Below, piece by piece: positions 38,401 to 46,639 of a stretch of DNA of 64,000 nucleotides. The position numbers and the translations under genes are program-made. The stretch covers positions 18,626,575 through 18,690,574 of the forward strand of contig OX393576.1 in NCBI GenBank assembly GCA_947652605.1, in the 5' to 3' direction. The notes under the pieces were generated by a model. It was not told where the DNA came from, did no database searches, and saw only the letters and a program-made list of their open reading frames with translations. Source of the stretch: Elmis aenea. Taxonomy: Eukaryota; Arthropoda; Insecta; Coleoptera; Elmidae. How positions within the stretch are numbered: the first letter of the stretch is position 1; every line of letters begins with the position of its first letter.

Positions 38401-41400
38401 TTCGTTTAGCCTAGTTCCATGTTAGGCCTACTTTATGAAGTTTTTTCTGAATTGTTCGCTTCCATGAATTTGATGGTGTTCCTCTTCATCTTCTTCTGGA
38501 ATGTTGTAGTTCATGGCTTGTCTCACTATACTTATTGCTGGTTTTGGAGACACCTGATTACAAAAATGTGCAATTTATGAAATGGTTTTTTAGCTGTTTT
38601 TTCAAATCTCCGAGCCGTATATCGTAGAACACTGGTTACAATGCTCTGAAACAATCTTAGTTTCGTTTTTCTGTTAATGTTTGATGCCCATACTTTTCGA
38701 AGTGTGTTAAAGACGTTTTGGGTCATGTCTATTCTTCTACTAATGTCTTCCTCTGCACCTCACTGCGAGTTTACAACACTACTTATTTACTCAATATTCA
38801 AACGCGTGTTAAGCTACCTTTTAAATTAATTATTACTACATTTTTCGCATGTACATCAAATTAGATTTCCATATTTACACAGTATAAAAATAAAATTATT
38901 TCAATTTGATTTTACTAACAAAAGTTAGCGTTATTTGTTTTGATTTAGTTCACAAGTTCAAAATAAAGTTTTTAAACCTTCTTATGAACCAGAAATTACG
39001 ACCATAAAGTAGTTCGTAGAAAGTAACGGGAAGGTGGTCATTGGGTTTATAAAGAAAACTCTTGGTTATATTTCGATATTTTCGCAAAATTTTAATATTT
39101 GCTTAATTGGGTGGTGATGTTATATCTTCATCACTGTTTGTTTTAAGAAAAAAATTATTATGTACAATAAAATCGTGGAACATGGAACAAAAAAAAATTA
39201 AAAATTGCTTTATTTTTTAAAACAACGAAATTTTAAGTGGAAAATATTGTTTTATTATTTTTATTATTTGTCAGAATTGAGCCAAGACATGGTGTTTTTA
39301 TTTTGTCAAACAAAAGAAATTTTTTAAAGGGTATGAAGGAACAAATAAAAATTAGGTGCTGAGGATTTAAATCAAAATAAAAAGCTTTTTTCAGGTTGTT
39401 GAGTAAAATAAAAGATAAGAAACCGGCACTGGCTAGCTAATTCTGTTTTTAATCTTTTATTATAACCTGTAATAATTGCAAAGCCAACACACAGGGTTAG
39501 GAAAAAGTCCCGGAACTGTTGATTATTTTAGCTATTTTTAAATTTTTTTTTGGCTTGTGTATATTGTCAAAAATAAAAAAATACTGACATTTTAAATTTT
39601 TTTCGATTTAGCAGGAAATGACCCAAATTTAATTTTTTAAATGAAACAACCTGCCATTTTTTTATTTTCGAATGCAGAATAAAATATTACATTCTGAAAC
39701 ATCAACATTAAGGGTTTTATTGTCAAATGAAGTTAATAAAATAATTGAAAAAGTTAATTAACGCAAAATCCACGTGTAACTATTGTCAATTTGTTATTAA
39801 AAAGATTGATAATGGCAGTAAAAGTTACAGAACGAATTAAAATTTTGAAGATTCTGTAACTTTTCTTGCTATTATCATTATTTCAACAAAAAAGATTTGA
39901 AAATAACTAATTTAATCGACCGTTCCCAGAGTTTGGCCTAACCCTATATAAATGGTGGAAAGTTTGTTAACATTATTGAAGTAGTATAAAAGTACCCCAT
40001 ATTTTAATATTTTTAATCATTGTTTGTTAATTAACCGGCTTTCCAAAATACCTTTAGGCTTCAGGATTTATTTTGGTTGTTGCAAAATATTTTCAAGCGT
40101 TTCTTAGCCTTTACCCTAGTCCAAGTAAAACCTCTTGAGTTTAGTATTTCCGCAATTTCTCGTTTCCAATTTTTTTTGGGTCTTCCTCTTTTCGTCTTCT
40201 TATCCCATACTACATCTCATATTTCTTTTTTTAACTTGTCGCTCGTACGTACAAGGTGACCAAACTAACTTGAGTTGTTTTTTTTCTACTTTGTTGATTT
40301 TTGTAGATTCTTGTTTTGCCCAAAAACTTTCAATTTTGTCGTTGTTATTTTTGTCTTTAAATTTTTGTTAAATACAAACATTCACTTCCATAAATTAATG
40401 CTGGAATAAATACAGTTTTTTATATTTTTATTTTCGTGCCCTTACATAGATTCCTTTATTTTTTTAATATACTTTTATTTTATTGTTTTTCTGCAAGAAG
40501 ACAATATATGTCTCTACTTTATTAAATAAAGGTGCCTATATACTGGCGTTCTTTTGGCATTTTGATATATTAATATTACTTTTTTTACAGATTGCTACTG
40601 ACCCAAAACTAGCCTTTCAGAAAGGTCGCGAATTATGGGAAGACTTGAGCAAACACGAACCTGAAAACCAAGCTCGACCAGAAAATTTGGAACAATTGGT
40701 TGTAATGCTGACTCGCGAAACTGCTCGACGCGTTGTTCATTTTATAAATTACACAAGCCTGGAAGTTTCCAAGCTTCCTGCTGTTGTGTCACATTCTGTT
40801 CGCAATATTACAACTAAATTTTTGTACATGGCAGATTCTATGATTAAGGTATGAAGAATAATTTATCATTATTATATGTTTTATGGCCATGAAAACCCTT
40901 TAAATCAATTAAGTAAATTACGACAAAGCTAAATCAGTAAATAAAATTTAACATGCCGCCACTTTATATATACAGGGTGATTCAGCTTGACTGTCACACC
41001 CCTATAACTTTCTTATTTTAAGAGAAACTCACCTTCTATTTTTGTTAATCATGGAATCGAATGACCTTCAAATGTTTTTTCCCATGATTTACAAAAATAT
41101 CAGATTTATGGGTGTTTTCTCTTAAAATAACAAAGTTATAAGGGTGCTACAGTCTACAGTCAAGCTGAATCATGTTTACTTTTGGCAGAAGTCAGTTTGA
41201 AGTTTAATTGTAGGTTGATTGTACATTAATTATTAATTAATTAATATTAGCCTTATTAAAAAACTAATCTTTATTGTTGAAGAATTTCTTGTCGAATGCA
41301 ATATCCATTTTAAGACTATTTTCTCTTCGTTAGTTAAAATCTTATTTTGTAATGTATTAAGACTGCAACCGATGAAGACTTAAAACTGCTATTGCATTTC

Positions 41401-43456
41401 GACAAACCTTTATATCAGTGATAATGATGTTTGTTTATTCAGACAGTTCACCTAGAGGGAATTCGTCAGATTGTTTTAGATGGAGCTAAAATTCAAGCAC
41501 AGAAAATGACAGTGCTGTTGCAACAATTTAACGTTTTTACTACAAAATTACTGGTGAGCATGAATTAATCAAAAACGTTAAACAAATAAAAGAGCGTTTT
41601 GGACTTTGTCTGCTTTGATGCATGCATTTTTTTGGTTTGGTTTGTAAATTTTTGCGGTTGAGTACAGGGCGGTCCAAATTTGAAATATTTGTGGGGTATC
41701 TTGAAAAATACAGTAGTTTGCAAAAATCTGATTAAGAACTTTGAAGCTACTTTTCAACATAAATCTATCTGTATTATCAGATTTGTTACAATATTTTTTG
41801 TGTACGTGAAAATTCAAATTATAATGATTTAAAAACCATAACTTTTTAAGGTAAAAGCATTAAACCAAATGTTATGAAGTACCTAAGTTAAAAATAAAAT
41901 TTGTTAAGATCACCGATTTTTTGTGACGATCTTAATTTCTAAGACAAAAACAAAGCAAATTTATAATTGTTTTAATTTGGAACTCATTGTAGGCCATGCA
42001 TTTATAGAAGATTAGGTACATTTTGTAAACTTTCTCGAAAATACATTCTTTTATACACATAAAAGGGCCACTGTTGGGATCTCGTAAACGGTAAGAGCTA
42101 CAAAGAAGTTTACATTGTTCCCCTCTCTAAGACCTATCCAGTGATGCTTTAATGTTTTAATAAAGTTCCATGGTACGCTAAATAATAAACAAAAATCAAA
42201 ATGGGCATTTTTTTAAAATCGTCAATAACTCGGTTATACTTGATGACACAAAAATATTTTTAGGGAAAATGTTGTAGAAGTTTTAAAGTACTATAAAATT
42301 AAAACATTAATTTGTTTTAATATTGTATAAATTTATGGCACTTTATAGCTTCATAAGGATGAATTTTATTTGTTTTAAGCCCAAATTTCAAAATAAATAA
42401 ATCTTATATTATTGAAAAGAGAAAACAAAATGCTTTTTTATGAGGTCAAAGCCAACTATGGTTTCCATTAAAAAAAAATATGCAAGTTTGTAATTTGTCA
42501 AATATGTAATTTAAACAGTATTGAAACAAATAAATGTTTTCATTCTACAGTGCATAAAAACATCTACAACTTTTTCCCCAAAAATATTTTTGTACCATTA
42601 AGAAAAATCGAGTTATTAAAGATTTAAAAAAATCCCATTTTGATTTTTGTTTGTTATCTAGCGTGCCATGGAACTTTTTAAAAACGTTAAAACATCACTG
42701 ACTAGGTCTCTGATGAGTAAACAATTTGTCTAATTTAAACTTCTTTGTAGCTCTACCGTTTACGAAACCCCAATAGTGGCCCTTCTATGTGGACCATCCT
42801 GTATACTAAAAAAATTAGCTACACCAAAATTATACATCACAAAATAATACACACAAAATAATACACACAAAAAAATATTGATTCTTCAAAATTTATTTAA
42901 AAAACTTGAATGCAAAAAAATTTGCGTATAAACGAGCGAAAACGAAGCAGCTAAATATTACAAACTAGTAACCTGAACACCAGTGGCGTACGCAAGGGGA
43001 GGGGATTAGTGGGATGAATCTCCCCCAGAAAGTTTGAAAAGAACTAAAATTATAATTACCGTATTTCAAAATTGCGCGACAAATTGCTTTTCCATACATA
43101 TAAAATATATTATGTTTGTATATTTTACTCATAAATGCTATTTTTGGATACGTTTGACCTTTAAAATAATATTAATATAAATATTTTTCTGCGAACGCCA
43201 CTGCTGAACACAACCGACTTTTTGGCGATTTATGAGCTATATAAGAACAGTTTTTTTTTTCTGTAAAAGCTTTTAATTACAGGAATTATTTGCCCAGCAC
43301 CTTGCAGAACGTGCCAAATCGATAAAAACAAAGGGCTCCTCAAACCAAAACCAAAATCGTCAAAATATGGATTGCCTGCATCCACCAGCACCCAAAAATC
43401 AAATGAGAGCTTCCCACCGAGATGCTATGGCCAATGGCATTGAAACAAATACATAA
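16107..43456 (+). CDS. Lsd-1: Perilipin-1 (lipid storage droplet surface protein 1)
   Basis: Perilipins coat lipid droplets and control lipase access in fat body. Coding exons: 16107-16125 (inferred), 37200-37327, 37535-37720, 37772-37982, 38035-38213, 40591-40848, 41443-41553 and 43283-43456 with stop TAA. All later junctions have GT/AG sites and matching phases. The product is 415 residues from the split ATG, or 421 from the ATG at 16107, close to insect PLIN1 length. The PAT region carries LPMVESGLYYAG, then YWAFGQAE and LKRADSVKQLGN. The C-terminal half (RKLQRRLTHKT, NEQ-like EPENQARPENLEQLVVMLTR) is the extension that marks PLIN1 rather than PLIN2. Exon 37200 starts in phase needing one preceding base; the donor at 16126 (CCAACA then GTAAGT) supplies A, making ATG in a good CCAACATG context. 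The first exon is the weak part. A candidate AATAAA lies at 43728. Confidence 0.9.
16641..17383. mobile_element. Foldback element, GGTTCACATAGAAGGG family
   Basis: The ends are TACAGGGTGGTTCACATAGA and the inverse at 17360-17383. The subterminal block is ATCTCGTAAACGGTAACAGC, shared with the families at 20164 and 32232. The loop contains two inverted copies of ATAACYGAGTTATACTTGATGG-like blocks. A second copy lies at 42050-42805. Confidence 0.85.
17589..18450. mobile_element. Foldback element, GGTCCAAATTCGATGGG family
   Basis: The ends are TACAGGGTGGTCCAAATTCG and its near-inverse (CGAATTTGGACCACTCTGTA). Both arms have CAAAAATGTGCAGTTTTT and AAACAAGGTGTAAAACC-type blocks. It is the same family as 9771-10955. 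Confidence 0.87.
18524..18741. mobile_element. Non-autonomous hAT element (CAGGGCCGTCTTAAG end)
   Basis: An exact 8-bp duplication GACTTACA is present at 18516-18523 and 18742-18749. The terminal repeats are CAGGGCCGTCTTAAG and an imperfect inverse GTTAAGGTGGCGCTG. The length is 218 bp, and the interior is GC-rich compared with its surroundings. Confidence 0.85.
18866..18945. mobile_element. hAT end fragment (CAGGCCCGCCGAGAG)
   Basis: A hAT-like terminus CAGGCCCGCCGAGAGAAATT starts near 18869 and is followed by GC-rich DNA. No matching opposite end or target duplication was found. The call rests on similarity to hAT ends only. Confidence 0.35.
19253..19320. mobile_element. Truncated hAT element with GGAGTC repeats
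   Basis: CAGGGCTGCGGAGTCGGG is followed by inverted GACTCCGACTCCGACTCC. This is the same terminus as the intact copy at 34676-34988. The right end was not found. Confidence 0.6.
20164..22413. mobile_element. Foldback element, TACAGGGTTCTCG family, with insertion
   Basis: The ends are TACAGGGTTCTCGTTTTTCC and its near-inverse (GAAAAATGAGAACCCTGTAT). The subterminal block is CTCGTAAACGGTAAGAGTTA. Both arms carry TATTCAGGTGCTTAATAATT. It matches the uninterrupted copy at 32232-33662, which shows that the foldback at 20485-21959 inserted into the sequence GACGCTATA. Confidence 0.88.
20485..21959. mobile_element. Innermost foldback element, GTCGAGTAAATGCATGGG family
   Basis: The ends are TACAGGGTGTCCCAAAGTCG and its near-inverse. 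Subterminal ATCTCGCTTATCTTAAGAGC is present in both arms. The arms exceed 500 bp with few differences. Compared with the empty site at about 32457, the junctions suggest a TATA or TA target duplication. Confidence 0.9.
22595..22665. mobile_element. hAT end fragment (inverse of CAGGGCCGGTTTTACC)
   Basis: GGTAAAACCGGCCCTG ends at 22665. The inverse matches the terminus CAGGACTGGTTTTACCAT at 49428. Between 22700 and 22840 there are further CCGGTT-rich relic sequences. No partner end was found. Confidence 0.45.
22666..25629. other. Intronic or intergenic DNA with old repeats
   Basis: No gene was recognised. At 23878-24080 is a GC-richer block (GTGAGATTTATTCACGAGCC, repeated inversely as GAGTGAGCAAATCTCAC) that looks like part of an inverted-repeat element. 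At about 24590-24780 is a relic with CACCCTGTATAG and CTTAAAATAACAAAG, related to the small foldback at 40972. Confidence 0.4.
25630..26187. mobile_element. Half foldback element, AATATTGCG-arm family
   Basis: Only the loop and right arm are present. The region matches 1570-2108 block by block (ATATGAACATAAACAAAC, GGGAAACCTTTTAATAAG, AAGAAACACCCTGTATA end at 26186). The left arm has been lost. Confidence 0.75.
26190..27170. other. AT-rich DNA without a recognised gene
   Basis: The only distinctive piece is CCTGTCGCGCACGTGC near 26502. It resembles the inverse of CCGTGCGCAACAGGCC near 30182, suggesting ends of one transposon family. No exon signal was seen. Confidence 0.3.
27170..27606 (+). 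mobile_element. RTE-type LINE or SINE 3' end
   Basis: The end ACATACAAACATACATACAT TCATTTTTATATATATAGA (27550-27604) is the 3' tail common to RTE-class retroelements in insects. The upstream part (CGGTTCCGGAGAAAAACG) recurs in reverse orientation at 29530-29730. Confidence 0.6.
27901..28420. mobile_element. piggyBac-like MITE with TTAA target
   Basis: The terminal inverted repeats CCCCTTACCGCAT and ATGCAGTAAGGGG are flanked exactly by TTAA at 27897-27900 and 28421-28424. TTAA duplication is the mark of the piggyBac class. The length is 520 bp and non-coding. Confidence 0.85.
28480..29090. mobile_element. Foldback element with AAAATCGTATACGATTTT arms
   Basis: Bases 28515-28575 (AGTCTGTTTTATACTACACT and TTAAGAAAATCGTATACGAT) are inverted at 29018-29085. 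Each arm includes a short palindrome ATCGTATACGAT. The ends are approximate and the interior is non-coding. Confidence 0.6.
29360..29516. mobile_element. hAT end with TTTCGT tandem repeats
   Basis: The right end CGTTCTCAGTCCCTG at 29516 is the inverse of CAGGGACTGAGAACG, a known type of hAT terminus. Inside it are about six tandem TTTTCG units (29432-29462). The left end was not identified; paired AAACCGGTT motifs lie near 29370. Confidence 0.5.
29530..29735 (-). mobile_element. RTE-type retroelement fragment
   Basis: CTCCGGAACCGTTTAAGATT and the flanking GCAAAGGATGCGCGCATTGG are the inverse of the RTE-like fragment at 27200-27330. It is truncated on both sides. Confidence 0.5.
29736..31077. 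other. AT-rich DNA with one GC-rich relic
   Basis: Bases 30005-30195 contain CGTCTGTGCGCGCAC, CGTCCGTGCGC and CGCCCGTGCGCAACAGGCC, a set of spaced related motifs typical of a decayed transposon. No gene was recognised in the rest. Confidence 0.3.
31078..31907. mobile_element. Palindrome-bearing MITE with GTCGCGAC core, copy 2
   Basis: It is in inverse orientation to the copy at 128-535 and shares AGGTTAACCT, GTCCCCAATAGATGTTCCAA and GCGGCCATTTTTATTTC. Its right end, 31848-31907, is a perfect 60-nt palindrome. It is split by the hAT-like element at 31290-31796. The left end at 31078 lacks the palindrome. Confidence 0.75.
31290..31796. mobile_element. hAT-like MITE filled with TATCGATA repeats
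   Basis: The terminal repeats TAGGGGTGGGCGATAT and ATATCGCCCACCCCTA are exact inverses. The 8-bp duplication CTGCAATT at 31282-31289 and 31797-31804 is exact. Almost all of the 507 bp apart from a short central spacer (about 31500-31590, AAAAGTCGG...) is ATATCG/TATCGATA repeat with point variants (GACAT, GGAAT). Confidence 0.92.
32012..32231. other. Relic ending in TACACCCTGTAT
   Basis: Sequence just left of the foldback at 32232 ends with TTACACCCTGTATA, which looks like the right terminus of another foldback family member. No partner arm was found. It suggests insertion of one element next to another at a TATA site. Confidence 0.35.
32232..33662. mobile_element. Foldback element, TACAGGGTTCTCG family, intact
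   Basis: The ends are TACAGGGTTCTCGTTTTTCG and its exact inverse at 33643-33662. Arms carry CTCGTAAACGGTAAGA, CATTTGATGTCGAATTTC and GCGGTTTACTTACGTGC. It is about 1.43 kb and uninterrupted, and serves as the empty-site reference for 20164-22413. Confidence 0.9.
33725..34345. mobile_element. Degraded foldback element, TACAGGGTACCCC family
   Basis: TACAGGGTACCCCAATTATC at 33724, then AAAATGGTTAAATGGGTCAA, are matched inversely by TTAACTCATTTGACCAATTT near 34278 and CCGTTTACGAGATCCCC near 34310. The right terminus is diverged. Confidence 0.6.
34624..35183. mobile_element. hAT element inserted in the LINE
   Basis: The left end is CAGCGGTTTTGAACCCG. The right end is GGTTCAGAACCCGTG. Flanks GTCTAGTG (34616-34623) and CTCTAGTG (35184-35191) are an 8-bp duplication with one change. 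It is itself interrupted by the hAT at 34676-34988. Confidence 0.78.
34676..34988. mobile_element. hAT MITE with GGAGTC subterminal repeats
   Basis: The ends CAGGGCTGTGGAGTCGG and CGACTTCGCAGCCCTG are inverted repeats. An exact 8-bp duplication CTGTGAAG is at 34668-34675 and 34989-34996. Five blocks of GGAGTC or its complement lie inside both ends, probable transposase-binding arrays. The length is 313 bp. Confidence 0.92.
35640..36216 (+). mobile_element. LINE 3' fragment (Jockey/CR1-like), plus strand
   Basis: The plus frame from about 35645 to the stop at 36080 encodes RLFIIQKRCIRNIFGLNYRD, NEILTFYGLFILEAIMFVKN and KKLRKVLISKAYYGVSEYLN. This is the C-terminal part of insect Jockey-like reverse transcriptases. 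The element ends in an (ATT)n tail at about 36195-36214. It is truncated at its 5' end directly against the minus-strand LINE. Confidence 0.78.
36217..37199 (+). other. AT-rich end of perilipin intron 1
   Basis: No coding signal. It ends in a polypyrimidine tract CCTCTTTTATTTTAG at 37199, the acceptor for the first well-supported perilipin exon. Confidence 0.6.
38330..38790 (-). mobile_element. LINE reverse-transcriptase fragment in perilipin intron
   Basis: The minus strand encodes GAEEDISRRIDMTQNVFN then KVWASNINRKTKLRLFQSIV, a conserved stretch following the reverse-transcriptase core of many LINEs. Downstream minus-strand sequence to about 38340 has SIVRQAMNYNIPEEDEEEH-like remains. It is frameshifted and truncated. 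Confidence 0.65.
40080..40265 (-). mobile_element. LINE C-terminal fragment in perilipin intron
   Basis: The minus strand reads RGRPKKNWKREIAEILNSRG then FTWTRVKAK, similar to the GRPxxxW tails of LINE reverse transcriptases. It may belong to a different insertion from 38330-38790. It lies 330 bp upstream of the exon at 40591. Confidence 0.6.
40972..41175. mobile_element. Small foldback element, TACAGGGTGATTCAGC family
   Basis: TACAGGGTGATTCAGCTTGA is inverted as TCAAGCTGAATCATG at about 41160-41175. Both arms have TTATTTTAAGAGAAA/TTTCTCTTAAAATAA. It is about 200 bp, in the perilipin intron. A relic is near 24600-24780. Confidence 0.8.
42050..42805. mobile_element. Foldback element, AGAAGGG family, second copy
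   Basis: The arms match 16641-17383: left ATCTCGTAAACGGTAAGAGC at 42080, right CCCTTCTATGTGGACCATCC at 42780. The left terminus has lost its TACAGGGT end. It lies in the perilipin intron between exons at 41553 and 43283. Confidence 0.8.
42981..43203. mobile_element. Non-autonomous hAT element next to the last perilipin exon
   Basis: The ends are CAGTGGCGTACGCA and TCTGCGAACGCCACTG. An exact 8-bp duplication CTGAACAC is at 42973-42980 and 43204-43211. It is 223 bp and ends 80 bp before the last perilipin exon. Confidence 0.9.
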
Positions 43457-44574
43457 TTTTATATTTAAGAAATATTTCAACTTAATACGATAAGAAATAA
43501 TGTAAAAACATAGCACAATCCATCTTTTTATAAAATCATCTTTTGGAATAGATTAGGGTGTTTTACAATATTTATTAATATTTTCGGGTTCACCTCATAA
43601 ACTACTAATTGTTTTTATTTGTTGTAAATATTGCTGAAAGATAAGTTAATGATTGATTGGTGTATTGTTGTAAAATTTGTTTGAAATTTTACAAAAAGTT
43701 ATGAGACAAAACAAAAATATGATTCTAAATAAATCGTAATTAAATTTTATTTTCCGTCGTTATTAGTTTTATTACGCGTAGGATTCATGGAAAATGCAAA
43801 AGTCAAATTATTTATTATTTACTTTGCGTTATCGCTTGTATATTTGGAAAATAAATACTCTATTTTGGTATAAATAAAACATAGACCACCAACCAACCAA
43901 CAAAATTTGTTATGTAATTTAAAAAAATACCAATTTTGTTACGTAGCTGTATTTAGTTTTAATATAATATTAATGTTATAAGAATTATGTTGATGTTGTT
44001 TATTGTACTGTTGTTTACTTTAATCACATTTGTTTAATGTAATTATAATATTTACAATTTTTATTGCTTAGTGCTTAGTGTAACAAAGTATGTTAATAAA
44101 AACAAGAATTTATTAAAATCATATTGAAATTATGTATGGAGTCAGGCCCGTACCTAGATAATTTCACGCTCCAAGCAAACTGCTTGCGTGCCTCCGAGTT
44201 TTCTAATTTTTGTTTGATGAACAATGTAAATTATCTCGACGAAGCATAATGATTTTCTTTAACTTCCATCAGTTTTTTGTTCGGTTTTGTTGTTGTTTCT
44301 AATTATCAGTGGGGCATGAGATGTGATTCACTAAATTATATTGCTTTTAAATTTTCAGAAAATTGGTCTACAAATATTTTTTGTTTGTTGTCAGACCCCT
44401 AATTATAACATGATATTATCGATTCGTCTATAATAAAAGTTTTTATATACTCTTTTCTGTATCAAAAGATCTTGGAAGTATTAAAAATTAGGAATTGATA
44501 GTTTAATTTGTTTTTATATAATTTTTGATATTTTATTATTAAATACGAAATACATTAAATTATTAAAGTATATA
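43457..44574. other. Perilipin 3' flank
   Basis: AT-rich, probably the 3' UTR at first, with AATAAA at 43728 and more after 43850. Near 44146 a hAT-like end CAGGCCCGTACCTAG appears without a partner. No gene was seen. Confidence 0.4.
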
Positions 44575-45610
44575 TACAGGGTGGTCCACTTTTTTGTGGC
44601 AGGACAGTTGATACAAAAACTTATTTTAAAGCGAATATTCCATATCAACATGGATCCATAAGCGCTTCATTTAAATTTTCGAAAAAATATCGATAATTTT
44701 TAACCGTTTCTCAACCAGTAGATATATTTAAACCAAATTTGGTATACAGCACCATCTTACAGGTTACCTCATTCGGTGAGAATGTCAAGCCCCACCAGAA
44801 ACCAGTGGCGGAGATGTGGGGGTTCAGTTTCAATAAATTTTATAAAAAACTAGTACGGCCCTGTTCAAAATCAAACTCGAACTTGTTTTTGGGTAAGACA
44901 ATTTGTTTTTGACAAAAAGTGTCTCTTGACTTTTTTCGTATCTACCACCGTTTGGCACAAAATTTGATTTATTTTGCTATTCTCGCGAAAAATTTGCTTA
45001 TAAGTTCGATCTAAAAATATTGCAAAAAGCAGAAAATTGCAAATTGCAGAGTAAATGCTCATTAATCGTTAATTTAGGGGAACTTTTTTCCTCATTATTA
45101 GCGTGTTCTGTTATTAAAAACTGCAAAAATCGGCAGGTACATCATGATATTGAATACTAGCGATATTTTTAGATCGAACGTATGACCAAATTTTTTGCAA
45201 GAATAATAAAATACATCAAATTTCACGCTAAACCGTGGTAGATACGAAGAAAAGTCAAAAAACACTTTTTGTTTAGAATAAAATGCTCTACCCAAAAACA
45301 AGTTCGAGTTTAATTTTAAACATGTCCGTACTAATATTTTATGAAATTTATTGAAACTGAACCCCCACAGCTCCGCCACTGGTTGCTTGTGGCTTGTGGG
45401 GCTTGAAATTCTTACCGAATGTGGTAACCTATAACTTATAAGGTGGTGCTGTATACCAAATTTGGTTTAAATATATCTACTGATTGAGAAACGGTTAAAA
45501 ATTATCGATATTTTTTCGAAAATTTCAACACCCTGTATCTTAAAAATGAAGCGTTTATGGACCCTAGTTGATATGGAATATTCGCTTTAAAATAAGTTGT
45601 TGTATCGACT
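44575..45610. mobile_element. Foldback element, GGTCCACTTTTTTGTGG family
   Basis: TACAGGGTGGTCCACTTTTT is at 44575. The inverted blocks include GCGAATATTCCATATCAA (44630) versus TTGATATGGAATATTCGC (45570), and GGTATACAGCACCATCTTA versus its inverse near 45440. The arms are about 480 bp. The right terminus is diverged. Confidence 0.8.
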
Positions 45611-45977
45611 TTTAAAGAATTTTTCAAGAATTATATCGCTTATAAGGGTATAACTACTCTATTACATTCAGTTTATCAAAAATATTTTTCCGATCGCTTA
45701 TTTCGGCTGGGGATTTCATATAAACGGGCGTTAAAAAGAGGTTAAACTCGGTATTTTCATTGAATTTAAAGTTTTTTTTGGAAAGAATTATATGGTGTCA
45801 CAAAATAATGTAATTATGTGAATGGAGTTTAGATACATTTAAGATAATGGTTGTAGTTCGTTATTTCTTTTTTTTTGTGAAAAGCGTGGTCGCTTAAGAG
45901 CCTAAGACTTTAGCACCAGCCGTAGTTTTGGTTCCCCGGGTCCCAAGGTGGGTGCCCGGTCCGCCCACCCTGTAGGT

Positions 45978-46254
45978 CAGTGGTTTCCAACCTGTGGGGC
46001 GCGCCCCCACAGGGGGCGCGAGACTATTGCAAGGGAGGCGCGCAGCTGTTACCAAAATATCATTTTAGAATACAAACAAACAAAAAGAACTACTCCTATA
46101 TTTATACAGAATATGGTATATTGTTTTGTAGCCCATTAAATAATTATTATATCTGGACAGTATTTATGAAATTAGTTTGTTACAAAAAGTGAGCGGGGCG
46201 CAAAAATTTTTTTATGAAAAAGGATGCGAAGGTACAAAAAGGTTGGAAACACTG
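45978..46254. mobile_element. hAT MITE (CAGTGGTTTCCAACC), copy 1
   Basis: The ends are CAGTGGTTTCCAACCT and GGTTGGAAACACTG. An exact 8-bp duplication CTGTAGGT is at 45970-45977 and 46255-46262. GGGGCGCGCCCCC-type GC-rich blocks lie inside the ends. It is the same family as 55844-56121. Confidence 0.92.
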
Positions 46255-46639
46255 CTGTAGGTAGTTACCTTGACCGTCAAGGCTTGACGATAAGGGATTT
46301 GTATTCAGGATTTCACGAAGAGGAACTATAAGAATTAAAGAAAAATTAAGGTAATATAATGTTTTAGAAGTAGTATAGTAAAATTTGAAGCAGATTAGGG
46401 TACTGGTAAAAATGTTTTCGAGTTTTCTCAGAGCAAGTGTAACCAGTGGTGAGCTATGAAATTTTTAACAAAGGACTCGCTCATAGTTAAATAAAAACAA
46501 AAAAATAATGTCAATTATATGTTGGAAAAAAATGGCATTTTAAATTCAAACGTGAATAATCGAGTGATTGTACATAATTCAAAAAATTCTATTGTGCGAC
46601 GGGTTATTCTAAATTTAATCGTCATTGCTTGATAGGCAC

